A stretch of DNA of 64,000 nucleotides from the NCBI GenBank assembly GCA_963931925.1, contig OZ007567.1, positions 77,380,686-77,444,685 of the forward strand, in the 5' to 3' direction. The notes under the pieces were generated by a model. The model was not told the DNA's origin. It worked only from the letters and a program-made list of their open reading frames with translations, and searched no databases. Below are positions 12,560 through 24,869 of the stretch, piece after piece; position 1 is the stretch's first letter; every line of letters starts with the position of its first letter. Origin of the DNA: Onchidella celtica (taxonomy: Eukaryota > Mollusca > Gastropoda > Systellommatophora > Onchidiidae). Both the position numbers and the translations under genes were made by a program.

Positions 12560-15330
12560 CATCTTATTCATAAGCTTGGTGACGAGAGCACTGCGGGCAA
12601 TATCCTTTTCGACATCAACCTCCATTATGCACATTCTATTTTGACTCCACGTAGAGCAAAGCTAATGAAGACCTACAGAGAAGAGTTCTTATTCTAAGTG
12701 TAAAGTGGTGTCTGGTCAGGTCAGGAACGTGTTAGTCAACAGTCACGCTCGGGGAAAATGACGTTTACCCTGTCAAGTGTTGTGACGAGAAGTGATGTCG
12801 GCAAATCGGGGGATCAGATCTAAGACGCCAGCTAACTCTGGTCCAAAAAATTTGCGGCTGTGAACTGGGTGTTGCATTACATCGTTATCGCTGGCTAGTC
12901 AACCCTTTGCAAGCGAGTCTTACAAACTGAACATTCTAAACGCCGGAAGACGAATTTTTATTTTTTTATTTTTTTTGCAAAACACGGGCAACACAATTAT
13001 GCTAGAAATGTTCGGCTATGAAACACGGCTTGGAAAAGATAGCCAAAATATGGCCAAAAGAACAAGAAAGGCTGAGCATAATAAGATAGACATGTACTTT
13101 CAATTTCATTCGTCCAACACAAACTACATTATAATTAAGGAATTAGGTGAAAACCTCACGTTTCGAACCTAACTTTTGCACCTCACTCTTACTTATAAAG
13201 ATTCTAAGTCTGGAGGCCCTTGAGATTTACATGTTTTCTCTTTCATCTGCCAGCTGCTGATGTTAATTAAGATTTGAGTTTGAATATTACAGGGCAGCAT
13301 CTTAAGACGCGGGCTGCTCAGTTTCGGGTGAGAATTAATTTAGAATACTGTGTCTAGATATATTCAGCCTGACTAATTTGGTGTATGTGAGGGCGGGGGG
13401 AGGGGGGGGGAGATGGGTTGGGTTATAGCGATTTAAATTCAAACTCCCAAGAAATCCTCTGGACAGAATCCCTAAATGGACTATCTACTATCCCCTATCT
13501 TCTTACAATACCAGGAGTTCTATCCTGCATACTGTAGAATCAGCTGTTTGACAAACTTGAAGTTCCATGCCCTAAAGTTGGATATTATATTAAATTTCAC
13601 TTGCTGTTATCACCAGCTGGAATCATACCTTTAATTAGAGTAGCCAAGGGCCATTTTGGTGTATCTCCCATTAATACATCCACGATTCAACTAAGTTAGC
13701 CGAATGTCATTTTGATCTATCTCTGATATATGCAGCCAGGATCCAATTAAGTGAACTAATAAGAGATGTCTGATTGAGAGACGTGCCTGAATGAAAGGGA
13801 ACGCTAGTCAATGCACGGCAATGGTTTCAGTGAATGGAAGGGGCAGCCATCAATACTAATAGAGTCTTTATGCAGATATACAAGTGTCCATTAACTTTCA
13901 TTTTCCTTCTTTTAGTATTCTAACTATTGGAAAGCCTGATCTCTTCTACTACACCATTCAGATTTTACATGGACCACTCTTAGATCTGTGCTATTGTACA
14001 CTTTGTTCACTTTGCTCTGAGCTTTTGTGTATGGTACGTTATTCATTAACGCATGGCATGCGGCTATTTGTTTCATACCTAAAACTTTATCTCTGGCGAA
14101 CTCGTTGAAATAATAAGACCAGAACTTTGCGGAATGTGGAAAGTTCGTAATTTCCACTTGGGCTGCCTGTGCTGTTCTCAGTTATGTTTCAATTATGAAC
14201 AGCAAGACATGGAAATGAAAGCATGCATTCTACCCTGATAAAATGCCTAAGGATCGAAAGTGCGTATGAGTGGGAAGATAAAGGACTGAAGTGGGGAAAT
14301 CTGCTAATTTGTCATAGGAATGAACACATTTCAACGCAAATCTCTTTTGAGTGCGTCACAGATATCAGTTGCCATGTCAGTTTCAGAAATATTTTTCCAT
14401 TAGACTGAAAAGCGGTCTCTGTAGGTCGTAATGACATCGTGAAGTGGCAGCGCAGAAAAGTGAAAGTAAGTGTGTTGAATCTAACAGACCTCTTTAAGTC
14501 ACTGCTTTCTACACTGAAACAATTATTGCGAAGCCGCATTTTCCTACATACGATAAATAGACCACAAGGCACGCCAGCATACAATACTATAATGCATAAT
14601 TTCAAACACAGGTACTCATGTAAGTTACACACCTCCACATAGTTACTGGTACACATGTACTAATCACTAAATTGTCAAATAATTGAGAATATTTCAAAGA
14701 AACGGATTTTCTCCAAAAGATCTTTTTCCATTAAGCAAATAAAAGTATTCATGGCGTGCCTTGGACTACAGAGCGGCAAAGACACTGTAGACCATTGGCG
14801 GAGTATTTGTCGCCGACGCTTTGTTTTGTTTTTATTTATTTCATATCACCAGGATCTGGTGGGACGACCTCTGTCGGCAAACTCATCTAACATCGATCTA
14901 TATTAAACATTTTTGTTGTTGTTTTTTTTTGTATGTGGTAGGCTAAAGGTGCCTAACCGGCACAGACATATCCTCCCCCCCCCCCCCCCAGCGAACGGGC
15001 ATGTCCTCACCTCCAACTTTAAAATTTCAACGCGTTGATATCATAAACAACGACACCCACGCGTGATTTAATTTATAATAGGTCAGAGTTCACCTCTAGG
15101 TGTAATCTGTCTAGCAGGACGGAAGCTGCCTTTTAATTAAAAAAAAAAGGTCTCTGATTGCTTGGAGCGCCTTGTCAGCCAGGCTAGCTAATTGAAAGAG
15201 TGATGTCATGATCACTTTAACCTAAAGTTCTAACAGTGTCATTTTGTCTTATTATATCCCCAGCTCATCGCTTTCAGGCTACAGCATTGGCATCTTGGTC
15301 TACATCAAACTGAGTAATACACTGAAAACC
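12560..15330. other. Anonymous stretch without a supported gene
   Basis: AT-rich unique-looking DNA with a 15-C tract at 14975-14989. The 114-codon minus-strand frame at 14312-14656 is not recognisable. Confidence 0.45.
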
Positions 15331-15334
15331 GAAT

Positions 15335-15738
15335 AGTCAAAATTTGGCAAAAAGAAAAAGTTGTATGCAGCAATGCCTTGTGAAGAAATAATACCAAAAC
15401 CAGTTCTTGCTCGTATTGCAGCACAGATTAACTCACAGCTAAGTAGGCATATTCTGTTTAGATTCTACATATTTAATATTCAGATCTTTTACTGTTCGAT
15501 TGTTTTATTCAATTTTGCATTATTGTGTTTTCTTATTTTCCTTGAAAAAAAGCTGTTTCCGAAATATAGGCCATTTTCTGGTCTTCTCTTTTAGTTTGCG
15601 TTTCATAGTATAGTTTGGGGACTATTTTTACGCGAGGTTTTGCTACATACAATTTTTGTCTTTTTGCCAGATTTTGACTTGTATACAGCCTTGCTGCGAC
15701 CCCAGAGTTTTTCTGTGGTTTTTATAATAATTTCGTCA
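15335..15738. mobile_element. R element copy 2 with 14-bp target duplication and internal inverted copy
   Basis: It begins AGTCAAAATTTGGCAAAAAG and ends GCGACCCCAGAG-TTTTT-CTGTGG, then TTTATAATAATTTCGTCA. ACTGAAAACCGAAT and ACTGAAAACTGAAT flank it (13 of 14). About 55 bp of its own left end is repeated in inverse orientation at about 15620-15683, just before the hairpin, giving a large fold-back. The interior is AT-rich and non-coding. 404 bp. Confidence 0.8.
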
Positions 15739-15759
15739 ACTGAAAACTGAATGTTAATT

Positions 15760-18700
15760 TGGCCACCAAATGAAAGAGGAACCAGCTGCGAATTTTACAG
15801 ATGGAAACTGTACCAGTGAGCGGCGCGGACTTGTGGGTGTCGGTGAAAATACCCAATATATTCGTGTGTGCATATTCAATTATGAATGAACGCGCATCTC
15901 TATGCCAGAGTGGCATATGCGTTGGCGTGAGAGAGTGCTGCACAATAAAATAGCAGCTGGCATGTTTAGGGATTTGCTAAACAAACACGAACACGACATG
16001 CAGTTATGTGTAGCAAATGCTCGCTTATGAGATTTTTTTTGGGGGTATGTGAGGGGTGGAGGAGGAAGGGGGGTGAGGCAAGAATGTTGAGAAGTCAGAA
16101 ATAATGATTATGACAAAACGCATACGGAGATATTTTGTATCTTTGGCTCGAAACATGAAGCGTGTTCTCAAAGTGAGTCATATTGCATTAACATCTCCAC
16201 AATACAAGGCGAATTTGTTAAGTTAGGATAATTACTCACAGCGCCTAATTCAATCTATGGAAACCAGCTTTGGTATTCGTTTCATGTGCTAACCCAGTCA
16301 ATTGCCCCCAGCTGTCAGCCGGCAACTCAAACTCACAAGTGCGCCAGATAGTCCGCGTTGTTGAGAGAATGCCGTATCTACAACACTATCGTTGCCCGAT
16401 CCCTCCTTCCCTTCATGTCTTTATCCAATGTAAAAGAAAAGAATTGGTATTTTGGCTAGAGCCATAAATCTTCTGTAACAGCAAAGAAATGTCGGTAGTA
16501 ATAAAGTGATAGCAGGTAACGTTCAAGCTCAGCATGGACCTAGGAAACAGGCAATCAGTGCCCGGAGTCAGAAACGCATTCTTTGGGCTGGAACACTGTC
16601 ACTGAAGAAAATGGTTCTATAAGATGATTCTTGTGAGAACTCTAACATATTAAAATGAGACCCAAATTACATAATTCCGGTTTCTACCTGAGAGGTATTC
16701 AGACTTCGGGGAGATATTCATCTTATGTAATTTATTGGTATACAAATGTCATTTAACCACAGGAACGGGAACCAAACAAACACAATTATAATCATTGAAA
16801 CTCACTCTGGCAGCAATGATTGCTATGCCGATAATGAACTGCTTGGCGCGATCGTTTTAGGAAGACATTTCTGGGACATAATTCCGAAGAGAAAAGGCTG
16901 TTATAGATGTACGAACAGGTGTTCTTGTATCGACAGGAACTATTTAAAGGTAAATAGAAGTGCGTTTTGTTATATGACCTAAGTTTCAAATCTCATCTCT
17001 TGCCCTCATTTTCTCTTGTCCACTGTAAGCTAGTAAGTGGATTTTGTGCAAAGTAGGCTCAACAAACAGTAAGTTTAAAATCTATAGACGATAACAATAC
17101 TCGTATACTCACCAGAACCAGGCAGAGAACAGCTACCATTCCTTGTTTGATGACAAACATGGCTGATGACTTAGCAGTGTTGTGTGCGATCATTATGGAT
17201 GGATGATGTTAGATGAACTCCTTCAGCAACTCGGGCTAATCCCAGCCACACATATACACACTCAAAAAACGATGAACTTTTTGGTAGTTAGCTGACAACA
17301 AATTGGTATCACTGGTACAATAGTTTCTACAGGTATGTCAGTTGTGACACCGTATTGGTATGATAACCAAAAGCAAAGTTGTCAGTCGGATCAGGTCTAC
17401 CCAACCTGGATGAGATTCGACATCAAAAAAACCTCCTTTAGGGATTACATATGACGGCCTCGGTCACGAAAATTCTGAACAAAAGCACCACTGAAGGTTT
17501 CGTCTCACAGTACCTTTAGTCCCTACATCAGGGCTTAATTCCACCGTCCTCAGGTAAATTACCACCTGTTGATTCTTCTTGTAGCATCAGAGATTTTCTA
17601 GGTGCTGAAGCTTCGCAGCTAGCTGTTCAGATGACATCAAAAAATCCGAGTCAGTTGTTCAGTGTTAGTCAGTGGAGCAATACAATCCCAGCATAAAACT
17701 ATACCCTAGATCTTGTCTTGACAGTTGTTTCACCCATACTGTGTGGACAGCTGTTGACACAGTAACGATAAAAAGGCTAATGATTTTCTTTCTTTTCCAG
17801 CTCTATCCATGTCTAAGTTCTCTTATGATGCCAGTGTCGAAGCGTCAACCTGCCGGGAACAAGAAAATACGTTATTACAAAATAATTATAGACAAAAGTT
17901 ACGTTATTCCATACAGATTTGACTCATCTCCCGCCAGATAAGGTAACAAACATGCTATGAGAAAGGTAAATCAGACAATAATGGCTTGATAACACTGCTT
18001 ATATATCTGCCACTATTGTTCTATTGTTCCATGAGTTCAGTCAGATGACATCTTCCAATAATTGACGTGGTACAATCACATATAATAATGGAGCTTGGGC
18101 CCAACTTTGTTCCCGCAAAGGCTTTTTTACTACGCAACGTAGAGAAATGAAACTTGGTACATGTATGTAAAATTTATTAAGCCTGTACGTGTCGAGCTCA
18201 TTTTTCCCCGAAACTCTTTACTTTTCCCAGAAATTCAGTTATAATTATCAGTTATCAATTCATGATTGCGAATACGACGTGATAATGTACTTCCGTCAAT
18301 TGCGTCATTTCCGCCTCTTACCGGAAATGTAAACTAGAGTTCACGATCCAGCCACGCCAAGAAAACTTTGATACCGAGTATATTGTTATACAGATGAGAT
18401 GAGTGGCATTCATTCATACCAAGAAAACTGTGTAGAAATATTTAGAGTGTGCTTCAAGCTCGGAAGGAAATATTTTTATTATAGACTAGATCTCGGAGTG
18501 TCAGTCATGCCAAGAAAACTTTGTCGAAAGGCTAGATCTAGGCCTCTCACGCCTCGAGGGTCGAACTAGAGCTAATGCTCAAAGTAGTCAAAGAAAGGAA
18601 AATGTAGATCTAATAATAATATTTTTAAAAAACCACGTGATTTTTAATAAGACCTACTGCCGCTCACACAGCTCGGGTTTGCGTGACATTTTACATGTGC

Positions 18701-19970
18701 CCTCCCTTCGACCCCAAAAAAGGTTCTTTTTCAGATTTGGAGTCTTGAAAAGGTGAGGAAGTATTTTTTTGAGTTTGGGGTTGCTTTATGCCGCTAATTG
18801 ACTACCTCCGATTCTTCATTTTTACGAACACAGTCATGGACCCATGAAAAATTCTTGGTGCGCACTACTGTGCACTGCATACTACTGTGATACTATCCTA
18901 TCTATCTATTGATCGCCGATTTTATGTGGATGACCCAAAGTGTCTCGACATCAATGTCTTTGTGCTGATTCCTTTCGGTCTGGACTGGTGAGCTTTGTTT
19001 TTTACCATTCAAAGAATGGGACAGTTACTAGTAATATAAATTAACAAGACCTGCATCCCCGTACTAATTCATGGCAAACCTCGTTTGTGTATCAGATTTC
19101 ATAATATAATAACGTTAGCAAGGACAGCCTGTCTCTTGGATATAAAGCTGTCGTCGTTTTACAGGGGGGAAAGACCGTCTGTGGCAATCAAGATCAAATC
19201 CACATGTTGACATCATTTTATAGAGCTAGAGAGGGATGAGCTTTGTCTGTCTGTCTGTATCAGGTGTACTTTTATACGGCCAACAGTTTCTTTGGATCTG
19301 GAGAAAATGGAAATTGAACATAGAATGAAGCCCAGCGAAACGCCATTATTCCAAAAATACTTTTGTGGGGTTTTTTGGTTGCTTGATTGTTTGGTTATTT
19401 GTTTTTTGTTTTGTTTTGGCTTACTGTAAAAATTTTGCTTCTGGCGTGTACCTTCTTTTTCGATAGCATGGCAGAAAAGCTAAACTTCATGTTAGCTGTA
19501 ATCCAGCATCCTCCGTTGCCCCTCTCCCTTCAACCCCGCAAATACCCGGATGCCCGGTTGTTAAGTATCACAACTACATGTGTTTTTCTTCTTTTACAAT
19601 TAAACTCTAAATGCAGTTGACAAAAGGTGGATAATCTGGTGGATTATCGGAGGACTATTTGGTGGAGATGTAAGGACATTATGACCGTGGAATGTAAAGA
19701 CTCGGAAAGGGGAGTTAATGGGTTGACATATGGCCCTGCAAGCGGATTGAGACATGATTGGATTAAAGGATAGGGCGTTTGGTCTTACTGGGCTGCCCTT
19801 AATAGCTGCGTCAGTCCAAGCGTGACGCCAGAATCTCATAATAATGTCAAGTTACGTCTTAGATCACATTATGCTAGACCAAAAGTGTGCAAGCTTCCTG
19901 CCTTTTTAGTTTCCAGAATCTATCAAATGTTTGTTGTATTACATGCTGAGGTGGTCATCGAACTTTAACT
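15760..19970. other. Anonymous stretch without a supported gene
   Basis: The phrase CCAAGAAAACT recurs at about 18357, 18419 and 18509, a weak hint of an old repeat. Otherwise I see nothing that can be named. Confidence 0.45.
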
Positions 19971-19972
19971 TT

Positions 19973-20168
19973 AAGGCTGATGGTGCGCTATTTTTGTCTC
20001 GATTTTTAGTGCCAGATGTGAATTATGAAGTTAGACCGGACCTCGTGCACTGGCCAGACTGAAAAACAGTCTGTCTCACTAGTTCTGGTACGACCAACTT
20101 GTCTTTAGACATCTGGTGGAATGAGAGATCTCGTGCACTGAGTCAAAACAAATGCAAAACAGTCTTGA
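19973..20168. mobile_element. M1 MITE copy C, right end missing
   Basis: It starts TAAGGCTGATGGTGCGC and includes GTGAATTATGAAGTTAGACC, TCGTGCACTGGCCAGACTG and CTGTCTCACTAGTTCTGG. It runs to CAAAACAGTCTTGA, where the final 25 or so bases are replaced directly by the start of copy D. The two copies are therefore fused head to tail, most simply by insertion of one into the other or by unequal exchange. Confidence 0.78.
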
Positions 20169-20701
20169 AGGCTGATGGCGCGCCACTGTTTTGTCTCAAT
20201 TTTAATGTGCGATGTGAATTATGAAGTTAACATTCCCTACGGTAACTTTTGTAGGTACGTGTGGACGGGAACTCTGAACACTATCCAGTTTGAAATTTAG
20301 ACGTAATTCAAACATGTCTGTTCTTTCACTCGGTATATATAAAGACAAGACATAATGCACTGGACATTAAAGTAAAGGAAACTCAATGAACCAGGAAGGA
20401 ATTCAGTATTTAGAGAAGTTGGCTTAGATATTAGTGTTGGAAAATTGGTGTCCACTCGAGCCGAATATTCGACTTCCCGTAGCGAAGCAAAAGTCCGTGA
20501 GCCGAAATTTAGGCTTGCCGTAGCGAATGAGTTAAACGGGACCCCCACCCACTGGCGATTCTGAAACACGTCCGTCTCAGTAGTACTGGCGCTTCAAAAT
20601 TGTGTTGAGGCAGCTTGCGGAAAGAGAGATTTCACGCACTAAGTCAAAACAGGCTGATGGAACACAGACCTGACTAGTGCCGCGCGACCAGCTTTAACGA
20701 T
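20169..20701. mobile_element. M1 MITE copy D, split by a nested element
   Basis: The left part (20169-20230) reads AGGCTGATGGCGCGCC up to GTGAATTATGAAGTTAA. The right part (20530-20701) resumes at AGTTAAACGGGACC and ends CGCGCGACCAGCTTTAA. Joining the two parts at the repeated AGTTAA gives a normal-length copy that lines up with copies C, F and G. The 299 bp between them is a separate insertion. Confidence 0.8.
20231..20529. mobile_element. 299-bp element nested inside M1 copy D
   Basis: It begins CATTCCCTACGGTAAC and its other end, read in reverse, begins CATTCGCTACGGCAAG, so 13 of 16 terminal bases are inverted repeats. AGTTAA flanks both sides (20225-20230 and 20530-20535), and other M1 copies provide the empty site. 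A second internal CTTCCCGTAGCGAAG lies near 20472-20486, a subterminal repeat of the end. Non-coding and not assignable to a known superfamily by eye; the TTAA core recalls piggyBac-like targets, but the ends do not match that family. Confidence 0.77.
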
Positions 20702-20956
20702 ATATCTCTATTTCAAACATTGCGGCTATAATTATTAATAATACACTACGGTGATACGTGAAAAAGTAATGAAAGTAGGCCTACTTAATAGAGGACATTC
20801 TAAGCTTTCACCAGATATGCCATTAATTTTGTACGAGTGTCTTGCATACAGTTGAAATGATCACATGGGAGGCAGAACATTTCAGCCGCCTCTAGTGCAT
20901 GCATACTTATGAAACAATTAAAACAAATTTAAAATTAAGGAAATATAAAAAAAAAA

Positions 20957-20993
20957 CAGGTCTGCTTTGCGTCGGTTTTGACCAGACTTGAAC
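20957..20993 (+). repeat. Short M1-like fragment
   Basis: CAGGTCTGCTTTGCGTCGG and TTTTGACCAGACTTGAAC match the inner part of the M1 left end, with several changes. Only about 37 bp is recognisable, just upstream of the mariner-type fragment. Confidence 0.45.
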
Positions 20994-21046
20994 TTCCTAT
21001 GAATCAACAAGCAGAAAGACTTTGCTACAGTGCCCTGTGTGCCTAA

Positions 21047-21524
21047 GATCAGGGTGACCCACAAAAAAAAAGAAAAACAGAATCCACAAATCTGAGGAAG
21101 TTTTGGGCATCACTGGGACGACGCAGAGGGATAGATCGAGATGAGCAGTGGTTCCAGCAAGACGGGGCCACCCCCCACACATTAAATGACTCCTTACCGT
21201 GGCTGAGAGAGCGATTTCAGGAAAGACTGATCAGCCAAAAGTGTGACGTTGGGTGGGCATTGCATTCGCCGGACTTGAACCCCCAGATTTTTATCTGTGG
21301 GGGTATCTCAATAATAATGTGTACGAGAACAACCCTCAAAGGATTGGTGAACTGAAGGCAGCGATCACAGCAAAAATCAGAGAAATCCCCAAAGAGGAAT
21401 GTATTCGAGTAATTGACAATCCTGCAGGAAATTTTCGGGAAATTTGCTCGACCTTTGTAGGATTGAATGAAATTTTTATGGGTTCTGTTGTTGTTGTTGT
21501 TGTTTTCGGTCACCTCGTATATCC
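21047..21524 (+). pseudogene. mariner/Tc1-type transposase fragment, DD41D spacing
   Basis: From about 21085 the sequence reads LRKFWASLGRRRGIDRDEQW, then WFQQDGATPHT, WLRERFQERLIS and SPDLNP. The reading then shifts by one base in a C run near 21281 and continues PDFYLWGYLNNNVYENNPQR and EIPKEECIRVID to about 21470. This is the C-terminal catalytic half of a DDE transposase. The second catalytic D is in QQDGA and the third acidic residue in NPPDF; 41 residues lie between them once the missing base is allowed for, which matches the DD41D class. The N-terminal DNA-binding domain and first D are absent. GGTGACC words at 21052-21058 and, inverted, at 21508-21514 look like retained terminal inverted repeats, so this may be an internally deleted element. 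It is not functional. Confidence 0.82.
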
Positions 21525-21675
21525 AGTCAATTTCTTGATCTGAAAAACAGCTGATTCTAGCAAGTGCAGATAGTTCGGCAGGGACATTCCTAAAATAATT
21601 CATGCTTCACGAACTGTAAATATTATCCGATAGATATTATCTAAACGATTACGAAGACATCTTCAAACTAGTGGT

Positions 21676-21899
21676 GTCAAAATATATAGCCAAAAGAAAG
21701 AGCTGTGTGTAGCAAAGCCCCGCGTAATAAATAATGCAGAAACGATACAATAATACACAATAAAGAAAAGACAAATGAAGCTTTCTATACAGTAACCTTC
21801 TTACACTAAGTCTTTGCTTCAAGCCTTGCTGCGACCCTACATATTTTCTCTGTGTGTGTTGTTGTTTTTTTTGCCATAATATTTTGTCAAACAAGTAAT
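21676..21899. mobile_element. R element copy 3
   Basis: It begins GTCAAAATATATAGCCAAAAG, with AGCAAAGCCCCGCGTAA and AAACGATACAATAATAC as in copy 1. It ends CCTTGCTGCGACCC, a T-rich stretch and ATATTTTGTCA. The flanks AACTAGTGGT and AACAAGTAAT match at 7 of 10, an older duplication. 224 bp. Confidence 0.7.
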
Positions 21900-21919
21900 G
21901 TCTTAATACTTTCAAGTCC

Positions 21920-23215
21920 TTAAAATATAAACGATATTACCTTCTCATTCCGTTCGTTTACCACATCTGTCTCCAAACGCTACTAGCTACACAACTGGGT
22001 GCCACAATCTCCGTAATTTCTCCCGCTTTCATCAAGAAGATAATTATGTGAGACAGAGTAATGATCCATCCCTCTGTTTTTACAAGTGGAATCGTCAGGG
22101 CCGGTTTTTCAACCAACTGGTCCAATTGCTCCAAATTGGACCCCGCGCTTGGTTAATCTAGGTTTGTCAAGTACACACGACAACACATTGCAACATACAT
22201 CTAACACCACATTGCAAGTCTTACGGAGAACCACAACGATCATAATTATTGCCCCCCCCCCCCTTCCCCTTCCAGCTCCTAAGTTCGGCCTTGGGAATTA
22301 CAACAGAAAGAGGAGATTCCTATTTATTTCCATGAACGGAAAATGTTGTTTTTTTCCTTGTTTCTAATTTCACCCGAATTCTCTTCTTCGCATAAGTTTT
22401 TCTCAGAATTTGTCTCACTGCTTTTATTTCAAGATTTTGTTCTTTATTTTTCCTTTTTTTTTTTTAAAAAAATCTCTTGACATTTCTCAGTTCCCTTTTA
22501 TTCTTTGACATTTGCCGTTCATTCTCCCAATAATTGGCCTAAATCTTTGCCAGTTTGTTTTCTTAGACCTCTTTGTTGTTGTTTTTTCTATCTGTCTTGA
22601 CTTGTTCTTACTATTAGCCATCTCATCACATGCCATCCCTTGTCGTCTATATTTACTTGAATCCAGCAGCTGAAAGAAGCTGTCGGTCTAGTCCAGTCGA
22701 AAAGATAAGCCTTAAGAACTACATTAATTTGGAGAAAAAGAGGGATGAGCAGGGCAGAGGTTTCAGTGGAAAACAAGCTTAATTTATTTATTGATTGATT
22801 GATTGATTGATTTTTATAGCCATCTATCTATCGATCTATTGATCTGTTCCTTTATTTATATAGTTATTTATCAATTTATTTATAATTTGTCCATCTATCT
22901 ATTCACCTGTTTATCTACTTATGTATTTATTTATTTACCCTGCTCGTGTTCTTCTCGTCCTTCGAATACTCATGAAACTGCAACATGTCCTCTACAAAAA
23001 GTTCTTCAGCAGATCCTTTTCATCATTTTTCAAGACCTATCTGTGTCATACAGGAGAGAGCAGAGTTCCAAATTAATTATTAAAAGGTAGAAACTGTGAA
23101 ATGTTTGTTCTGGTCCTCATTATAGGTTCATTGTTCACAAAACTCCGCGCAACAGTTATCTAACATTTTGCAGGAAAATCTCTGTCAATTTTCAGACAAA
23201 TCATAAAGGCTGTTG
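21920..23215. other. Anonymous stretch without a supported gene
   Basis: C tract at 22252-22263, T-rich runs near 22450, and a degenerate GATT/TTTA/ATCT-like patch at 22780-22945. No gene seen. Confidence 0.45.
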
Positions 23216-23220
23216 TTATA

Positions 23221-23520
23221 AGTACGTATGCACCCTACGCTTTTTGCGCTAGGGGGCGCATACGTATATACGTACTATCCCTAACCTCGACCTTATCCTC
23301 AGACCTAAGTCTTATCGAATCCCTCACCCTGCCCCCTACCCTTTCAACCAAAAACAGGTGGAAAACAAAAAGAAAATCTGAAAGAATAATTAATCATAAT
23401 TAATTAATGCTGTTGTCAAGGAGCATTTCGGCAGGAACTCTCTAGCTCTGGAGTCACAAAAGGCTTCAAAATACATACCTTTTAAATTTTGCGCAAAAAT
23501 CTTTGGGGACGTACGTACTT
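23221..23520. mobile_element. Possible small element with AGTACGTA ends
   Basis: The left end AGTACGTATGCACCC pairs with the inverted right end AGTACGTACGTCCCC. The first 56 bp fold back on themselves (AGTACGTATGC against GCATACGTATATACGTACT, with CCCTA-CGC against GCG-CTAGGG inside). The flanks TGTTATA and TGTTAAA are alike at 6 of 7. About 300 bp, non-coding. Single copy here, so moderate confidence only. Confidence 0.5.
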
Positions 23521-24273
23521 GTTAAAACATCTAATTATAAATGCCTGGAAACGTACTGTGTAATGGGCACTTGCTTGTTTGAAAAGGTCATAATAATATC
23601 CCTTTGGTATGAACACAGTGAATCACTGTCTTGTTTCCCTACCCTGGCCAGAAGAATCATAAGCTTACGCATCCAGCGACATCCCAGAGATTCCAAGTGG
23701 TCTCAGAGATTACCGATTAAAATAATCTCTTCAACAGTATTAATGGCCGTTCAGCACCTTCGTCTCTGCACAATGGAAAGTTTAACTCCAGAAATATCTT
23801 ACACTAAATGAATATTATAAGCAAACCCTAAGTAATACAAGTACCCCCCCTCCCCCCCCCCCCCGCCCCCAATAAAAAACAAAACAAAAAACAACTGGTG
23901 ATTTATAAACAAGTACACTCAGGCATAAATACAATCAAATATAAGCTAACAAATCTCGCGCCTGCGCAACTGGTAGGTACCAGATGAAAGACTGGGTAAT
24001 GTCTCCTTTACCCGCAAGAATGAAAGGCGCTACACACACATTCCGCCTTTGGGGACATCCATAAAATACGTAGGCTCGATTTTTGCTAGGCTTTTTTTAT
24101 GTTTGTTTGTTTGTTGTTTTGTTGTTGTTGTTGTTAGTTTGTTTATCCCTAAAAAGGCATTGATATCTTAAAACTTTAAGTGACATTAATTTTTCATTTG
24201 CAGGAAAGAGAAGGACTGTGTCATTGGCTGCATAACCTGTATTCGGTATTATCAAAATAATCCTACAACTTGT

Positions 24274-24865
24274 TTGTTAAAAAAAAAAGTAGATTATACC
24301 AAGCGTTTTAATGGAGTTGTCTGTTGGGGAGGAAACATCTTACAAAAAGATAAAAATAAGATCAATATTTTAATTAAAAAAGCATCCAAATTTTGTATCT
24401 GTGATCTGCCATATTTTGATGAGCTGTACACTGGTGCTTGTATTAAAAAAGCTAATATTATTACAAATTACCCCCAACATCCCCTGAACAAAGAATATAT
24501 AAGATCTGTAAAGAAGTTTAAGGCTGTTGTCAAAGAAAACTAAAACTGAGCGCTACTTTAAATCGTATATTCCATCATCAACTAGGATGTTACAATAATG
24601 TCGTCATCTTGATCGTAATCTGTGCACAGTTGAATTATGTCCTGCGTGTCAGGTCAATGTGTTTTAGTTAGGGAAGCATATTGTGTGCACTGTTCATTTT
24701 GTTAATTTATCAGTGTGTGTGTATGTATGTGTGTGTGAGCGCTATATATCATACTTTCTGCTTCTGTAACTGTATTGTTATGTATTCAATGATCAAAACA
24801 AATTTCCTTGTACAAGGACGAATAAAATTTATCTTATCTTATCTTATCTTATCTTATCTTATAAT
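24274..24865 (+). mobile_element. CR1/L2-like LINE 3' end with TTATC tail
   Basis: The frame from 24274 to 24543 reads like the last part of a LINE reverse transcriptase: VVCWGGNILQKDKNKINILI, then ASKF, FDELYTGACIKKANII and HPLNKEYI. After a one-base shift near 24540 the expected ending TERYFKSYIPSSTRMLQ and a stop at about 24600 appear. A 3' UTR of about 230 bp follows, and the copy closes with AATAAAATTTATC and six TTATC pentamers. Short tandem tails of this sort are usual for CR1/L2-group LINEs. The catalytic RT core is missing, so this is a severely 5'-truncated, broken copy. Confidence 0.78.
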
Positions 24866-24869
24866 TGAA

